Origin: an uncultured Gallionellaceae bacterium
Lineage (GTDB): Bacteria > Pseudomonadota > Gammaproteobacteria > Burkholderiales > Gallionellaceae
DNA: 64,000 nucleotides
Direction of reading: 5' to 3'
Assembly (NCBI GenBank): GCA_903847155.1
Contig: CAINCU010000013.1
Span: forward strand, 1 to 64,000
Each line of letters starts with the position of its first letter. Within the stretch, counting starts at the first letter, position 1. The position numbers and the translations under genes are program-made. Shown here piece after piece: positions 45,296 to 54,790 of this stretch. Below the pieces are notes generated by a model. It searched no databases. It was given only the letters and a program-made list of their open reading frames with translations, and was not told the DNA's origin.

Positions 45296-46185
45296 CCCGT
45301 GTCGTACTTCTGGGTGCCGGTGCTAGCTTTGGAAGCATTGATGCCTTGCCATCTGTTCCGCCGCTTGGAATTGGGTTGTTTGATGCGCTGGCATCGCGCA
45401 ACGGCTTAGTAGCGAGCCTGCCCGACAATTTGAAAGCAAAGTTCCGTGCAAACTTTGAAGCTGGGATGGCGGCATATTACGAGTACTCTGATGGAAACGT
45501 GATGCGATTTCAACGAGAGCTAGCGCATTACATGGCTGAGTTTGAGCCAGGGCCAGCTAATGCATACATTCGACTTATTCAGAAACTTGGCGCTAATCGA
45601 TGCATCTTGTGCACCTTGAATTATGATTTACTAATCGAGTTGTCGGCGTCACGCCTCGGTCACAGTACGGCTTATACATCAGCACATAGTCCGGGCTTTT
45701 TGCGGCTTCTTAAACCACATGGTTCCTGCAATTTCTGGCCGCATATGCCGGGAGTGACAATCACGAACTCGACTTTCAAGCGCAGTGGACGCGCTGACAT
45801 TCAAGCTCCAATTCGACCGCTAAACCGAGAAGAGACGATAAGCAAATGCATTACAGAGGACAGCGTTGCTCCCGCCATTGCTATGTACGCGGAAGGAAAA
45901 CCCGTCAAGATTAGCCCTGACTATGTTGAGGAACAGCAGCGCATGTGGGGCGAGGCTGTCACAGCAGCCTCAAAGGTTTGTGTCGCTGGGGCGCGTATAC
46001 ATCCTTCAGACTCTCACATCTGGACACCGCTATCAATGACGAAAGCGGATGTATTCTATTTTGGGCTAGAAGCCGACCGCGAATCATTTGGCCTATGGAA
46101 GGATGCATCGAAGAAGCGCAATGCATACTTTGTTGAGAGTGATTTCCTGTCCGCTGTACCCGAAATCTCGCATAGAATGAAGTAA
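45292..46185 (+). CDS. SIR2-like domain protein (possible NAD-processing defence protein)
   Basis: The 297-residue protein has the nucleotide-binding N-terminus VVLLGAGASFGS, then CTLNYDLLIE, with the Asn-Tyr-Asp typical of SIR2-like proteins. LLKPHGSCNFWP follows, giving the usual L-x-x-HGS histidine. These are the residues used by SIR2-like NAD-cleaving modules found in phage-defence systems (for example SIR2-HerA, Thoeris ThsA, DSR). No HerA, TIR or Argonaute partner is adjacent, only the small genes before it. Defence is therefore inference; an ordinary deacylase is unlikely because the zinc-binding cysteines are absent. Confidence 0.68.
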   Translation: MTRVVLLGAGASFGSIDALPSVPPLGIGLFDALASRNGLVASLPDNLKAKFRANFEAGMAAYYEYSDGNVMRFQRELAHYMAEFEPGPANAYIRLIQKLGANRCILCTLNYDLLIELSASRLGHSTAYTSAHSPGFLRLLKPHGSCNFWPHMPGVTITNSTFKRSGRADIQAPIRPLNREETISKCITEDSVAPAIAMYAEGKPVKISPDYVEEQQRMWGEAVTAASKVCVAGARIHPSDSHIWTPLSMTKADVFYFGLEADRESFGLWKDASKKRNAYFVESDFLSAVPEISHRMK

Positions 46186-46325
46186 ATCTAGCTTGTCCAT
46201 GCTATGAGCGAACCCATTGTGGCGCCAGTAATGGCGGCGTTAAGGCAGCGTAAGACTAGTTTCCCAATTCCCAGTTTTATCTCTTCCGGCGCACCAAATT
46301 CAGGCTTGTGATTTATATTAGCCTT

Positions 46326-46401
46326 GCCCGCAAGCCAATAGCCACGGCCATCTCCATCAAATGCATGAGGTAGATTGCCTATTGACGGGCGTTGCCATGA
46401 G
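46326..46401. repeat. Dispersed palindromic repeat, copy 6
   Basis: Begins TGCCCGCAAGCCAATAGCC, has CCATCTCCATCAAATGCATG and ends GATTGCCTATTGACGGGCG. The intergenic stretch 46186-46453 contains nothing else recognisable. Confidence 0.82.
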
Positions 46402-46453
46402 GTTGGCATTTGAAAATTAAAGTTGGCTTGCGAAAAAATCGGGGACACTAATA

Positions 46454-46484
46454 AATAATGGCGACTCAAGGTCGCCATTATTTT
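46454..46484. terminator. Rho-independent terminator, probably bidirectional
   Basis: AATAATGGCGAC / GTCGCCATTATT with loop TCAAG, followed by TT on the plus strand and flanked by A-rich sequence for the minus strand. It ends the small membrane protein-purL unit on the minus strand. Confidence 0.82.
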
Positions 46485-46514
46485 CGCCCATTCAGCACGT
46501 CCAGCCTCGCAGTC

Positions 46515-46790
46515 CTAGCGCCCCTCGCCCACTCCGGATGCCGCTGGCGATTCCAGTGTGGTGACTTCGCCGAGAGCCGAAGCAGCTGCCGTTTCAACGG
46601 CATTTGCCGCGTCGGAAACGGGCGTTGCATCCTGTTGCTGGGCGGAAGTTGTGGCGGCGGCTTGTTTCTTTTCAGCGACGACTTTGTTCAGATCGACCAT
46701 GCTTTTTAGCATCAGCGATTTGAATATCAAGATGGCGATGATGCTGACTGCGACAATGGTCAGCAGACGTTTTATAGCGCGTTCATCCAT
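46515..46790 (-). CDS. Small single-pass membrane protein downstream of purL
   Basis: The 91-residue protein has a basic N-terminus (MDERAIKRLL) and one membrane helix (about 9-27), then a short coiled stretch and a low-complexity Ala/Gln/Thr/Glu tail in the periplasm. It follows the purL stop by 24 bases, so it is co-transcribed. No family recognised. Confidence 0.65.
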   Translation of the reverse strand: MDERAIKRLLTIVAVSIIAILIFKSLMLKSMVDLNKVVAEKKQAAATTSAQQQDATPVSDAANAVETAAASALGEVTTLESPAASGVGEGR

Positions 46791-46814
46791 GGCGGTTAGT
46801 CTAGCCGATATATT

Positions 46815-49800
46815 TCACCCCACCCACTTCCGCGCGTTCTGGAACATGCGCAGCCATGCGCCGTTCTCTTGCCAATCGCTTGGGTGCCAGGAGTTTTGCA
46901 CGGCACGGAACACGCGTTCGGGGTGCGGCATCATGATCGAAAAGCGCCCGTCCGGTGTGGTGAGTCCGGTGATACCTTGCGGCGAGCCGTTGGGGTTGAG
47001 CGGGTAGGTTTCGGTGGCTTTGCCAGCGTGATCGACATAGCGCAGCGTGACCAGCGGTTGCGCGGCTTTGAGTTTCTTGCTGTTGCCAAAATCGGCATAG
47101 CCTTCGCCGTGCGATACGACGATGGGCATGCGGCTACCGGCCATGCCGTCGAACAGAATAGACGGCGATGGCTGCACTTCCACCATGACGAAACGCGCTT
47201 CAAATTGTTCCGATTGGTTGCGAGCGAAGTGCGCCCAGTTTGCAGCACCCGGGATGATCTCGTGCAGGTTGCTCATCATCTGGCAGCCGTTGCACACGCC
47301 AAGCGCGAAGGTGTCGTTGCGTCGGAAGAAAGCTTCGAATTCGTCGCGCGCTCTGGGGTTGAACAGGATGGATTTTGCCCAGCCTTCGCCCGCGCCCAGC
47401 ACGTCGCCGTAGGAAAAACCGCCGCAAGCTGCCACACCTTTGAAATCGGCCAGTTTCACACGTCCGCTGATGATGTCGCTCATGTGCACATCCACAGCAG
47501 CGAATCCGGCGCGGTCGAAGGCGGCGGCCATTTCGACTTGGCCGTTCACGCCTTGCTCGCGCAGGATGGCCATCTTGGGGCGCGACTTGAGCAATGCAGG
47601 TGCGGCGCTCTCGTTAAGATCGTAAGTGAGCTTGGCGTGCAGCCCCGCATCCTTGGCATCCAGCGTGCGGTCGAATTCCTGCTGTGCGCAGGCCGGATTG
47701 TCGCGCAACTTTTGCAGTTGATAGGTGGTCTCCGACCAGATGCGGCGTAACGTGATGGCGTTTTCGCTGAACAATGTGGTCTTGCCGTGTTTGATGTTGA
47801 GCATGCCGCTGGTGTTGAGGCGCGCCACTTCATGCACATTGCTTAGTTCTGCTTCATCACACTGCATGAAGATGTCGGTCAGATCGGCGCGGCGCACTTG
47901 CACCAGCGCGCCGAGTTCTTCGTTGAACAGGATGCCGAGGTCGTCGCCTTTGCATTCATTCAGACGAATATCCAGACCGATGTGCGATGCAAAACTCATC
48001 TCGCACAGCGCGGCGAACATGCCCCCGTCGGAACGGTCGTGATAAGCCAGCAGCTTGCCTTCGCGATTGAATTTCTGGATCAGATCGAAGAAAGCTTTAA
48101 GCTTCTTCGCGTCGTCCACATCCGGTGAGACATCGCCAACCTGTTTGTACACCTGCGCCAGCGCCGAGCCGCCCATACGATTTTTGCCGCAGCCCAGATC
48201 GAACAGCAGCACCACAGTATCGGTGTCGGCCACCAGCTGCGGCGTGAGTGTCTTGCGCGCGTCGCTGCATGGTGCGAAGGCGGTGACGATGAGCGACAAC
48301 GGTGCGGTGACGGCTTTACTCTGCTCGCCCTCCTTCCATGTGGTCTTCATCGACATCGAATCCTTGCCCACCGGGATGCTGATGCCCAGCTGCGGGCACA
48401 GCTCCATGCCCACGGCTTTGACGGTATCGAACAGCGCAGCATCTTCGCCGTGGTGTCCGGCGGCGGCCATCCAGTTGGCGGAGAGTTTGATGTCGCCGAT
48501 CTTTTCGATCTGCGCGGCGGCGATATTGGTGATCGCTTCGCCGATCGCCATGCGTCCCGATGCAGGCGCGTTGAGCACGGCGATGGGTGTGCGTTCGCCG
48601 AGCGCGAAGGCTTCGCCGAGGTTGGTGTTGTAACCCATCAGCGTGACGGCGACATCCGCCACCGGCACTTGCCACGGGCCGACCATCTGGTCGCGTGCGG
48701 TCAGGCCGCCTACGGTGCGATCGCCGATGGAGATCAGGAAGGTCTTGTCGGCCACGGATGGCAGGCGCAGCACGCGCTCGATAGCTTCCTGCAGCACGAT
48801 GTTAGTCATGTCGAACTTCGGCAGCTTCACCTGTTCGCGCTGCACTTTGCGCGTCATCTTGGGCGGCTTGCCGAGCAGCACGGACAGTGGCATATCCACC
48901 GCGTCGTTGTTGAATTCCTCGTCATGCACGATCAGTTGATCTTCGTTGATGGCATGGCCCAACACGGCAAACGGGCAGCGCTCGCGTTCGCACATTGCGG
49001 CGAATTCATCCAGTCGTTCTGCCGGGATCGCCAGCACATAACGCTCCTGCGCTTCGTTGCTCCAGATTTGCAGCGGCGACATGCCGCGCTCTTCATTCGG
49101 TACGGCGCGCAGTTCAAAGCGCGCACCCTTGCCGCCGCCGTGTACCAGCTCCGGTAGCGCGTTGGATACGCCGCCTGCGCCAACATCGTGGATCGAAAGA
49201 ATCGGATTGTTGTCGCCCAGTTGCCAGCAGCGGTCAATAACTTCCTGCGCGCGGCGCTGCATCTCGGGATTGCCACGTTGCACCGAATCGAAATCCAGAT
49301 TCTCGGCATTGGCACCGGTGTCCATGCTGGATGCGGCGCCGCCGCCGAGGCCGATCAACATGCCGGGGCCGCCGAGCTGGATCAGCACCGCGCCTGTTGG
49401 CAAATCGTGCTTGTGCGTGTGATCCGCACGGATGCTGCCCACGCCGCCCGCCAGCATGATGGGCTTGTGGTAGCCGCGCATCTCGCCGTTGACGTTTTCT
49501 TCAAACGTGCGGAAGTAGCCCGTCAGATTGGGGCGACCAAATTCATTGTTGAACGCCGCGCCACCGAGTGGGCCGTCGATCATGATTTGCAGCGGGGTGG
49601 CGATGCGCCCCGGCTTGCCATAAGGGTCGGCTTCCCACGGCTGTTCATAGCCGGGAATGTTGAGGTTGGAAACCGAGAACCCGACCAGACCCGCCTTGGG
49701 TTTGGAGCCGGAACCCGTCGCGCCTTCGTCGCGTATCTCGCCGCCCGAACCTGTGGCTGCACCGGCGAACGGCGCGATGGCGGTCGGATGGTTGTGTGTC

Positions 49801-50696
49801 TCCACCTTCATCAGCGTGTGCGTAAGTTCTTTGCTGAATGCATAAGCGCCGCCAGCGCGTGGATAGAAGCGCTCAATCTCTGCGCCTTCGATGACGGAAG
49901 AGTTGTCCGAGTACGCCACCACCGTACCCGCCGGATGCAACTTGTGCGTGTTGCGTATCATGCCGAACAGCGAGATGCCTTGCTGCACGTCGTCGATGAC
50001 CCAGTCGGCATTGAAGATCTTGTGGCGGCAATGTTCGGAGTTGGCTTGCGCAAACATCATCAGTTCGACATCGGTGGGGTTGCGTCCGAGCCTGGTGAAG
50101 TTATCCACCAGATAGTCGATCTCGTCGGCAGAAAGCGCCAGTCCGAGTTCGCGGTTGGCAGCTTCCAGTGCGGCGTTGCCGCCCATGAGAATACCCACCA
50201 TGGACAGCGCCTTCGGTGTGCTGTGCTTGAAGATGCGTTGTTCGAGGCCGGTCACTTCGGCGAGCACCGATTCGGTCATGCGGTCATGCAGAAGCGGCAG
50301 CACGACTTGCTTGTCGGCGTCGGTCAGGTGCTTGCCGCTCTTGCTTTTCAGGTAATACACCACGCCGCGCTCGATGCGTTTCACCTGCGGCAGCGCGCAA
50401 TGTTTGGCGATGTCGCTCGCTTTCGACGACCACGGCGAGATGGTGCCGAGGCGCGGCACTACCAGCAGCGTCTGCGCCATGCACGCGGCGGCAGGTTCTC
50501 CGGCATCCTGATCGATACCGAGCAGGCGATTCAGCAGCGTGACTTCTGCGGGTGATAATGGCGCAGACAGTTCGGTGAAATAACAGTGTCGGGTGTCTGT
50601 GAGAAGAACGCCAGATTTGGAGGCTTCCAGCGCGGCGCGCAGTTTTTCGAGACGGAAGGAAGAGAGAGCGGCTTTACCTATTGAAGTGCGGAACAT
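46815..50696 (-). CDS. purL: Phosphoribosylformylglycinamidine synthase (FGAM synthetase)
   Basis: The 1293-residue single-chain PurL of the proteobacterial type catalyses the fourth step of purine synthesis. The N-terminal PurS-like region, the FGAM synthetase domain ([38 protein letters not shown]) and the C-terminal glutamine amidotransferase domain are all present. The latter has the catalytic Cys in [13 protein letters not shown] and the His/Glu in PHPERVFR. The gene is alone with a small membrane protein downstream; long plus-strand frames inside it (46869-47750, 49188-50555) are shadows. The divergent nnrD starts 74 bases upstream. Confidence 0.97.
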   Translation of the reverse strand: MFRTSIGKAALSSFRLEKLRAALEASKSGVLLTDTRHCYFTELSAPLSPAEVTLLNRLLGIDQDAGEPAAACMAQTLLVVPRLGTISPWSSKASDIAKHCALPQVKRIERGVVYYLKSKSGKHLTDADKQVVLPLLHDRMTESVLAEVTGLEQRIFKHSTPKALSMVGILMGGNAALEAANRELGLALSADEIDYLVDNFTRLGRNPTDVELMMFAQANSEHCRHKIFNADWVIDDVQQGISLFGMIRNTHKLHPAGTVVAYSDNSSVIEGAEIERFYPRAGGAYAFSKELTHTLMKVETHNHPTAIAPFAGAATGSGGEIRDEGATGSGSKPKAGLVGFSVSNLNIPGYEQPWEADPYGKPGRIATPLQIMIDGPLGGAAFNNEFGRPNLTGYFRTFEENVNGEMRGYHKPIMLAGGVGSIRADHTHKHDLPTGAVLIQLGGPGMLIGLGGGAASSMDTGANAENLDFDSVQRGNPEMQRRAQEVIDRCWQLGDNNPILSIHDVGAGGVSNALPELVHGGGKGARFELRAVPNEERGMSPLQIWSNEAQERYVLAIPAERLDEFAAMCERERCPFAVLGHAINEDQLIVHDEEFNNDAVDMPLSVLLGKPPKMTRKVQREQVKLPKFDMTNIVLQEAIERVLRLPSVADKTFLISIGDRTVGGLTARDQMVGPWQVPVADVAVTLMGYNTNLGEAFALGERTPIAVLNAPASGRMAIGEAITNIAAAQIEKIGDIKLSANWMAAAGHHGEDAALFDTVKAVGMELCPQLGISIPVGKDSMSMKTTWKEGEQSKAVTAPLSLIVTAFAPCSDARKTLTPQLVADTDTVVLLFDLGCGKNRMGGSALAQVYKQVGDVSPDVDDAKKLKAFFDLIQKFNREGKLLAYHDRSDGGMFAALCEMSFASHIGLDIRLNECKGDDLGILFNEELGALVQVRRADLTDIFMQCDEAELSNVHEVARLNTSGMLNIKHGKTTLFSENAITLRRIWSETTYQLQKLRDNPACAQQEFDRTLDAKDAGLHAKLTYDLNESAAPALLKSRPKMAILREQGVNGQVEMAAAFDRAGFAAVDVHMSDIISGRVKLADFKGVAACGGFSYGDVLGAGEGWAKSILFNPRARDEFEAFFRRNDTFALGVCNGCQMMSNLHEIIPGAANWAHFARNQSEQFEARFVMVEVQPSPSILFDGMAGSRMPIVVSHGEGYADFGNSKKLKAAQPLVTLRYVDHAGKATETYPLNPNGSPQGITGLTTPDGRFSIMMPHPERVFRAVQNSWHPSDWQENGAWLRMFQNARKWVG

Positions 50697-50769
50697 GGCA
50701 TGGATAAAAGGCGTTGAAAACAGGATGCAATTATAATGCAGCCTATCTCACAAACTCAGGGAAAACAGC

Positions 50770-51624
50770 ATGACTGCCACCCGCCCTACCCCCATTACCC
50801 AAAAGCAGGTCGCCGCCTTCCTCCATCCGCGTCCCAAGAACAGCAATAAGGGCATGTTCGGCACGGTCACGGTGATCGGCGGAGCCAACGGCATGGTGGG
50901 CGCTGCGCTGCTGGGCGGACGCGCGGCATTGAAGATGGGCGCGGGTTGTGTGCATGTCGGCATGTTGGCGGACAACGCGCCTGTTGTGGATTTGGCGCAG
51001 TTGGAACTGATGTTGCACTCGGCATCCGATGCGTTGAAAACAACCAAACCTGATGTATTGCTGATCGGCTGCGGCTTGGGGCAAAGCCCCGCCGCGCAAA
51101 AACTGTTGTACGACGCCTTGTTGCTTGATTTGCCGCTGGTACTGGATGCCGATGCGCTGAATATCATCGCGCAACGCCCCGATTTGCGCGGCATGCTGCA
51201 TACGCGCCATGCGCCGCACATATGCACGCCACATCCCGGCGAAGCCGCGCGTTTATTGGCTTGCAGCACGGAGGACATTCAGCAGGATCGCCCTGCAGCG
51301 GCGCGCGACCTCGCCAAGCGTTTGGGCGGCAGCGTGGTGCTAAAAGGCGCGGGTAGTATCTGCATCACCCGCGACGGCAAGCTATACCTGAACCAGACCG
51401 GCAATCCCGGCATGAGCTCTGCGGGGATGGGCGATGTGCTGGCAGGCATGATCGCCGCCTTCATCGCGCAGGGTTTAAGCACGGATCAGGCGCTATTGCT
51501 CGGCGTGCATCTGCATGGAGCGGCAGGCGATGAACTGGCGAAGCAGCAAGCCACGCTCGGCATGAACGCGACCGAACTGACGGCGTGGGCGAGGTGGTTG
51601 TTGAACCAGTGGGTGGCAAAATGA
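50770..51624 (+). CDS. nnrD: ADP-dependent NAD(P)H-hydrate dehydratase
   Basis: The 284-residue YjeF C-terminal-type ribokinase-like protein repairs hydrated NAD(P)H. The nucleotide-binding loop is GNPGMSSAGMGDVLAGMIAA (about 214-233), and the early GTVTVIGGANGMVGAALLGG and the HPGEAARLL motif are typical. The epimerase domain of full-length Nnr is not present, so it is a stand-alone dehydratase. TATAAT at 50731 with an extended TGCAAT before it could be part of its promoter. Confidence 0.92.
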   Translation: MTATRPTPITQKQVAAFLHPRPKNSNKGMFGTVTVIGGANGMVGAALLGGRAALKMGAGCVHVGMLADNAPVVDLAQLELMLHSASDALKTTKPDVLLIGCGLGQSPAAQKLLYDALLLDLPLVLDADALNIIAQRPDLRGMLHTRHAPHICTPHPGEAARLLACSTEDIQQDRPAAARDLAKRLGGSVVLKGAGSICITRDGKLYLNQTGNPGMSSAGMGDVLAGMIAAFIAQGLSTDQALLLGVHLHGAAGDELAKQQATLGMNATELTAWARWLLNQWVAK

Positions 51625-51650
51625 AAACTGCAATCAATCGCCATCTTTCA

Positions 51651-51763
51651 CTCCCTTCTCCCGCAGGCGGGAGAGGGCTGGGGATGAGGGCCTAGCGATG
51701 CAAGAAAATTTATATTTATTCAACGCCCCTCACCCTAGCCCTCTCCCGCCTGCGGGAGAGGGG
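51651..51763. repeat. Large inverted repeat (TCTCCCGCAGGCGGGAGAGG)
   Basis: Two arms of about 38 bases, each with an internal palindrome around CCCGCAGGCGGGAG or CTCCCGCCTGCGGGAG, face each other across 35 AT-rich bases. The pattern CCTCACCCTAGCCCTCTCCC is a widespread bacterial intergenic repeat. The right arm's GAGAGGGG sits 11 bases before the next gene's ATG and could act as its ribosome-binding site. Confidence 0.85.
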
Positions 51764-51773
51764 ATTTGTTATT

Positions 51774-52331
51774 ATGAGAATGGCATTAAATAACATGACC
51801 TCCATCCTCTACCGCTACCTGATCGTCATCATCGCCTGCATCTCGCTGTTGATCGGCCTGCAGGTGCCCAATTTCGTCGATCAATACCAGAAGCGGCTGG
51901 ATGCGCATCTGCGCGAGGTGACTGTCAATCTGCAGCCGTTTCAGGAGATCGCCGTCAGGTATTTCGGCGGCGATATGAACAAGCTCATCGAACTGCATCT
52001 CAATAGCGATGCCAAGCCTTTTCAGGAAGAAGGTGCGGCAATCAAAAAGATGGTGGAGCGCAAGTTGCGTTTTGAAACCGACATGGCTGCGATGAAGGCC
52101 AACCTGACTATGCAGGCGCTGCATGTCCTGCTGCACGGCGACCGCGAGATATTGGATGAAACACGGCAGCAATACAGTTATGCCGTGCCGCTGAATCAGG
52201 ATGCGCTGGTATTTGGCGCGTCGTCTGCACTGGTCATACTATTGCTGGCGGAACTGTTGTTCGCATTGGCTCGCCTCAGCTACGCAAAACTTTCCCGTCC
52301 GAAAATTCTTTCTTCAACCAACCGTACCTGA
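51774..52331 (+). CDS. DUF2937 family membrane protein
   Basis: The 185-residue protein has an N-terminal membrane helix (about 9-27) followed by VPNFVDQYQKRLDAHLREV, the DUF2937 signature. A long helical periplasmic part (about 30-145) and a C-terminal membrane helix (about 147-170) follow. Function unknown. The only Shine-Dalgarno-like sequence before the ATG at 51774 is the GAGGGG of the inverted repeat; a start at 51795 is also possible. Confidence 0.8.
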   Translation: MRMALNNMTSILYRYLIVIIACISLLIGLQVPNFVDQYQKRLDAHLREVTVNLQPFQEIAVRYFGGDMNKLIELHLNSDAKPFQEEGAAIKKMVERKLRFETDMAAMKANLTMQALHVLLHGDREILDETRQQYSYAVPLNQDALVFGASSALVILLLAELLFALARLSYAKLSRPKILSSTNRT

Positions 52332-52333
52332 CC

Positions 52334-53089
52334 ATGAGTTTTTCTATCGATATCCGCGAAGAGGCTGGCGTGCGCTCTTTGCATTTTGGTTCCGACTGGA
52401 TTCAGGGCTCGATGCGCATCGCGCGTCCCTGGCATCTGGAGCTTGATTACACCAAGGAAATGATGGCGAGTCTGCTACTGCGCGACGATGCGCGCTATCC
52501 GCGCAAGGTGCTGCTGATCGGTTTGGGTGCGGCATCGCTCACCAAATTTTTGTATCGCAACTATCCGCTGGCGAAACTGACGGTGGTGGAAATCGAAGAG
52601 CGCGTGGTGGCGGCAGCGCGGCAATTTTTCAAGTTACCGGATGATCCGTTGCGCCTGAATATCGTGATCGCGGACGGTGCGCAATTCATCACCGAAAACA
52701 GCAAGACTTACGATTTGATATTGGTGGATGGTTTTGACGAAGATGCGCGCCCCGGCGCGCTGGATACCTTGCCGTTCTATCAGATGTGCCGCGCCCGGCT
52801 GAATAGCAACGGCATCATGGCGGTGAATCTGCTGGGGCGCAGCCGCGGTTACAAAAGCAGTATTGAACGCATCAGCAATTCGTTCGACGACCGCGTGCTG
52901 GCTTTTCCTTCCTGCGAGAGCGGCAACGTGATCGCAATTGCGGCGACCGGCGAGAAGATTGAAATCGGCTTGGACGAACTGAAAGAACAGGCTGTGGCAA
53001 TGAAAGAAAGAACTAGCCTCAACTTGCTGCCCATGCTGACGCGCGTGGAGCAGGCGCAGTCTTGTCCGGGTGGAATTTTTTCGCTGTAA
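52334..53089 (+). CDS. Spermidine synthase-like aminopropyltransferase domain protein
   Basis: The 251-residue Rossmann-fold protein of the SpeE family has GLGAASLTKFLYRNYPLAK (motif I) and LTVVEIEERVVAAARQFFKL, with an acidic residue for the cosubstrate. YDLILVDGFDEDARPGALD carries the catalytic-type Asp. It is shorter than classical SpeE and may act on other substrates. It starts two bases after the preceding stop. Confidence 0.85.
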   Translation: MSFSIDIREEAGVRSLHFGSDWIQGSMRIARPWHLELDYTKEMMASLLLRDDARYPRKVLLIGLGAASLTKFLYRNYPLAKLTVVEIEERVVAAARQFFKLPDDPLRLNIVIADGAQFITENSKTYDLILVDGFDEDARPGALDTLPFYQMCRARLNSNGIMAVNLLGRSRGYKSSIERISNSFDDRVLAFPSCESGNVIAIAATGEKIEIGLDELKEQAVAMKERTSLNLLPMLTRVEQAQSCPGGIFSL

Positions 53090-53177
53090 CAAAAAGTTAA
53101 ACGTCTACACTCTGCTTGTTATGTGTAAAATAAAACCCGCGCAAAAACTGACGCGCTTATCTTGAAAGGGAATAATC

Positions 53178-53570
53178 ATGGCAACCGCCAAGATCTCTGC
53201 TACAACAGTCAAAAAAACCACAACAGCAAAGAAAATTGCCCCCGTTAGCAAGGTGGCCTCCAAGGCAACACCGGCAAAGAAACCAACTGCGTCTGTGGCG
53301 AAAACCACGGCGAAAGTTGCAACTAAAGTTGCAGCCAAACCTGCCCCTAAACCGACTGCCAAAGCTGCCGCACCCAAGCAGGCTGCTGCTGCACCTGCCA
53401 GCAAACCCGCTCCGCGCAAGTCTTCCCCGCCACCAACACCGGAAGAGCGTTACCGCATGGTGCAGGACGCCGCGTATTTCCGGGCAGAGAGAAACGGCTT
53501 CAAAGGTGGAGCGATGGACTACTGGATCGCGGCAGAAGCCGAAATCAGCAAGTTTTTGTCCGGCAAATAA
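53178..53570 (+). CDS. Histone H1-like tail fused to a DUF2934 domain
   Basis: The 130-residue protein's first 90 residues are almost only Ala, Lys, Pro, Thr, Ser and Val in AAPK-type repeats, like histone H1 and bacterial HctA/AlgP-type DNA-binding tails. The last 40 residues, PEERYRMVQDAAYFRAERNG onwards, are a DUF2934 domain. Probably nucleoid-associated by composition (inference). AAAGGGAA precedes the ATG. Confidence 0.8.
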   Translation: MATAKISATTVKKTTTAKKIAPVSKVASKATPAKKPTASVAKTTAKVATKVAAKPAPKPTAKAAAPKQAAAAPASKPAPRKSSPPPTPEERYRMVQDAAYFRAERNGFKGGAMDYWIAAEAEISKFLSGK

Positions 53571-53605
53571 TCATCGCCGAACTGATGAGTCTTGACGCTT
53601 GTTCG

Positions 53606-53923
53606 TCAGCTCCCTGTCGTGCCGGACTCAACTGAATTACGCACGAAGTGCAAGTCAAGCTTTTCGTCGCGGATCGCGGCGATGAATTTGTCGGCATCGC
53701 TTGCGCTCAATAAAAACTCCACCGCGACCGACAACTCCCCTGCCAATTCGAAGAAGGTTTCTTCGTGCATCTTGCCGTGCTTGCCGAATCCGGCGACAGC
53801 GCGGAAGGCCGAGCCGCCGGGGAGTCGCAGGCGTTGCGCCAGACGCAGCAACCATTCGTACAACAACTCGCCCTGATGATGTTGTTTCTCGGTCACGTAA
53901 AATTTGAGCACGACGGTTTGCAT
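53606..53923 (-). CDS. DUF190 family protein
   Basis: The 105-residue protein starts MQTVVLKFYVTEKQHHQGEL and has the family's GGSAFRAVAGFGKHGKMH and LSVAVEFLLS. The fold is ferredoxin/PII-like. DUF190 genes commonly neighbour crcB, as here, and are thought to modulate fluoride export. It starts 10 bases after the crcB stop. Confidence 0.92.
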   Translation of the reverse strand: MQTVVLKFYVTEKQHHQGELLYEWLLRLAQRLRLPGGSAFRAVAGFGKHGKMHEETFFELAGELSVAVEFLLSASDADKFIAAIRDEKLDLHFVRNSVESGTTGS

Positions 53924-53933
53924 GTTGAACCTC

Positions 53934-54317
53934 CTACTGTTGCATCCATTTGAACGTCTGCATCCCCAGCACCGTCATCAGCAGCGAACCGCCGAGATGG
54001 GTGACGATGATTGCCGTTCCCCACGCATACTGCCCGCGCAATAACAGCGTGACGGTCTCAGCCGAGAACGTGGAAAAAGTGGTGAGTCCGCCGAGAAATC
54101 CGGTGATGATGAGCAAGCGCCATTCCGGCGACAGGCCGGGATGCTGCATGAAAAACGCGATCGCAAAGCCGATAAGATAGCCGCCGATGAGATTGGCGGA
54201 AAGCGTTCCTAACGGCAAATCAGGCAGCGCAGGATTCAGCCACAACCCCAAGCCCCAGCGCAGCCATGCGCCAATGGCAGCACCAAGTCCGATAGCGATG
54301 AAAGCAAAGAGGGTCAT
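53934..54317 (-). CDS. crcB: Fluoride ion channel CrcB (Fluc)
   Basis: The 127-residue four-helix protein works as an antiparallel dimer exporting fluoride. Family motifs are [28 protein letters not shown] and [18 protein letters not shown], the last with the conserved Phe/Ser/Thr track. The ATG at 54317 is the natural start; the open frame upstream to 54419 runs into a palindromic repeat. No fluoride riboswitch is visible in the space before it. Confidence 0.95.
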   Translation of the reverse strand: MTLFAFIAIGLGAAIGAWLRWGLGLWLNPALPDLPLGTLSANLIGGYLIGFAIAFFMQHPGLSPEWRLLIITGFLGGLTTFSTFSAETVTLLLRGQYAWGTAIIVTHLGGSLLMTVLGMQTFKWMQQ

Positions 54318-54383
54318 GGCCGGATTGTAGCAGGCACGGCGTGCTTGAAATACCCGCAAAATGATTCTTTCAAAATCACGCTT

Positions 54384-54456
54384 GCTCGCAAGGCGGTAAA
54401 TACGGCAATCTCCATGCAAAGAACGATACGGATCGCCTATTGACGGGCATCTTCAC
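54384..54456. repeat. Dispersed palindromic repeat, copy 7 (forms the end of a gene)
   Basis: Starts TGCTCGCAAGGCGGTAAATA, has ACGGCAATCTCCATGC, and ends GATCGCCTATTGACGGGC then ATCTTCA. The terminal core is also the 3' end of the YkgJ-like gene: on the minus strand it encodes EDARQ and the stop codon. Confidence 0.85.
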
Positions 54457-54790
54457 GCAGCCTGCAATTTGGAGGAACAATCCCGCGCAGCTTGAAGCAG
54501 CGCGTGTTCGGCGTACCATCCAACTCATACTCGTTGAATTCGCGACACGTCGTGGGACGTTGTTCGTAGATGGCACAGGAGACTTGTTCGCCGACTTCGC
54601 CGCGCAGTGCGATGCAACGCGGCGGATAACTGTTGGTGCCTTTCATGCACAGCATCTGCTGATGCACGCGCTCGGTCAGCTCGACCGGCACGAAACCGCC
54701 GGGGGCATCGCTCGATTCATCCCGGTAGAACGCGATGCGGTAGTAGGCGCAGCACGCGCCGCAGATCAAGCAAGGATTCGGTTCGCTCAT
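54437..54790 (-). CDS. YkgJ family cysteine-cluster protein
   Basis: The 117-residue protein begins [20 protein letters not shown], with the C-x2-C-x2-CC cluster of the Fe/Zn-binding YkgJ family. Further cysteines lie at [25 protein letters not shown] and near the end. Its last residues EDARQ and stop are supplied by palindromic repeat copy 7. The start overlaps the rimO stop (ATGA), and the two are co-transcribed. Confidence 0.9.
   Translation of the reverse strand: MSEPNPCLICGACCAYYRIAFYRDESSDAPGGFVPVELTERVHQQMLCMKGTNSYPPRCIALRGEVGEQVSCAIYEQRPTTCREFNEYELDGTPNTRCFKLRGIVPPNCRLREDARQ

Noticed and set aside
45292-46185. Classical sirtuin deacetylase
   Set aside because: The four zinc-binding cysteines and the usual sirtuin catalytic loop are not seen; motifs match the SIR2-like defence type better.
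49188-50555. 455-codon ORF antisense to purL
   Set aside because: Shadow of a conserved purL region; no ribosome site and no motif.
54318-54383. Fluoride riboswitch before crcB
   Set aside because: The short space before the start shows no GGCGAT...CGCC and CTGATG-type pattern; a palindromic repeat lies there instead.
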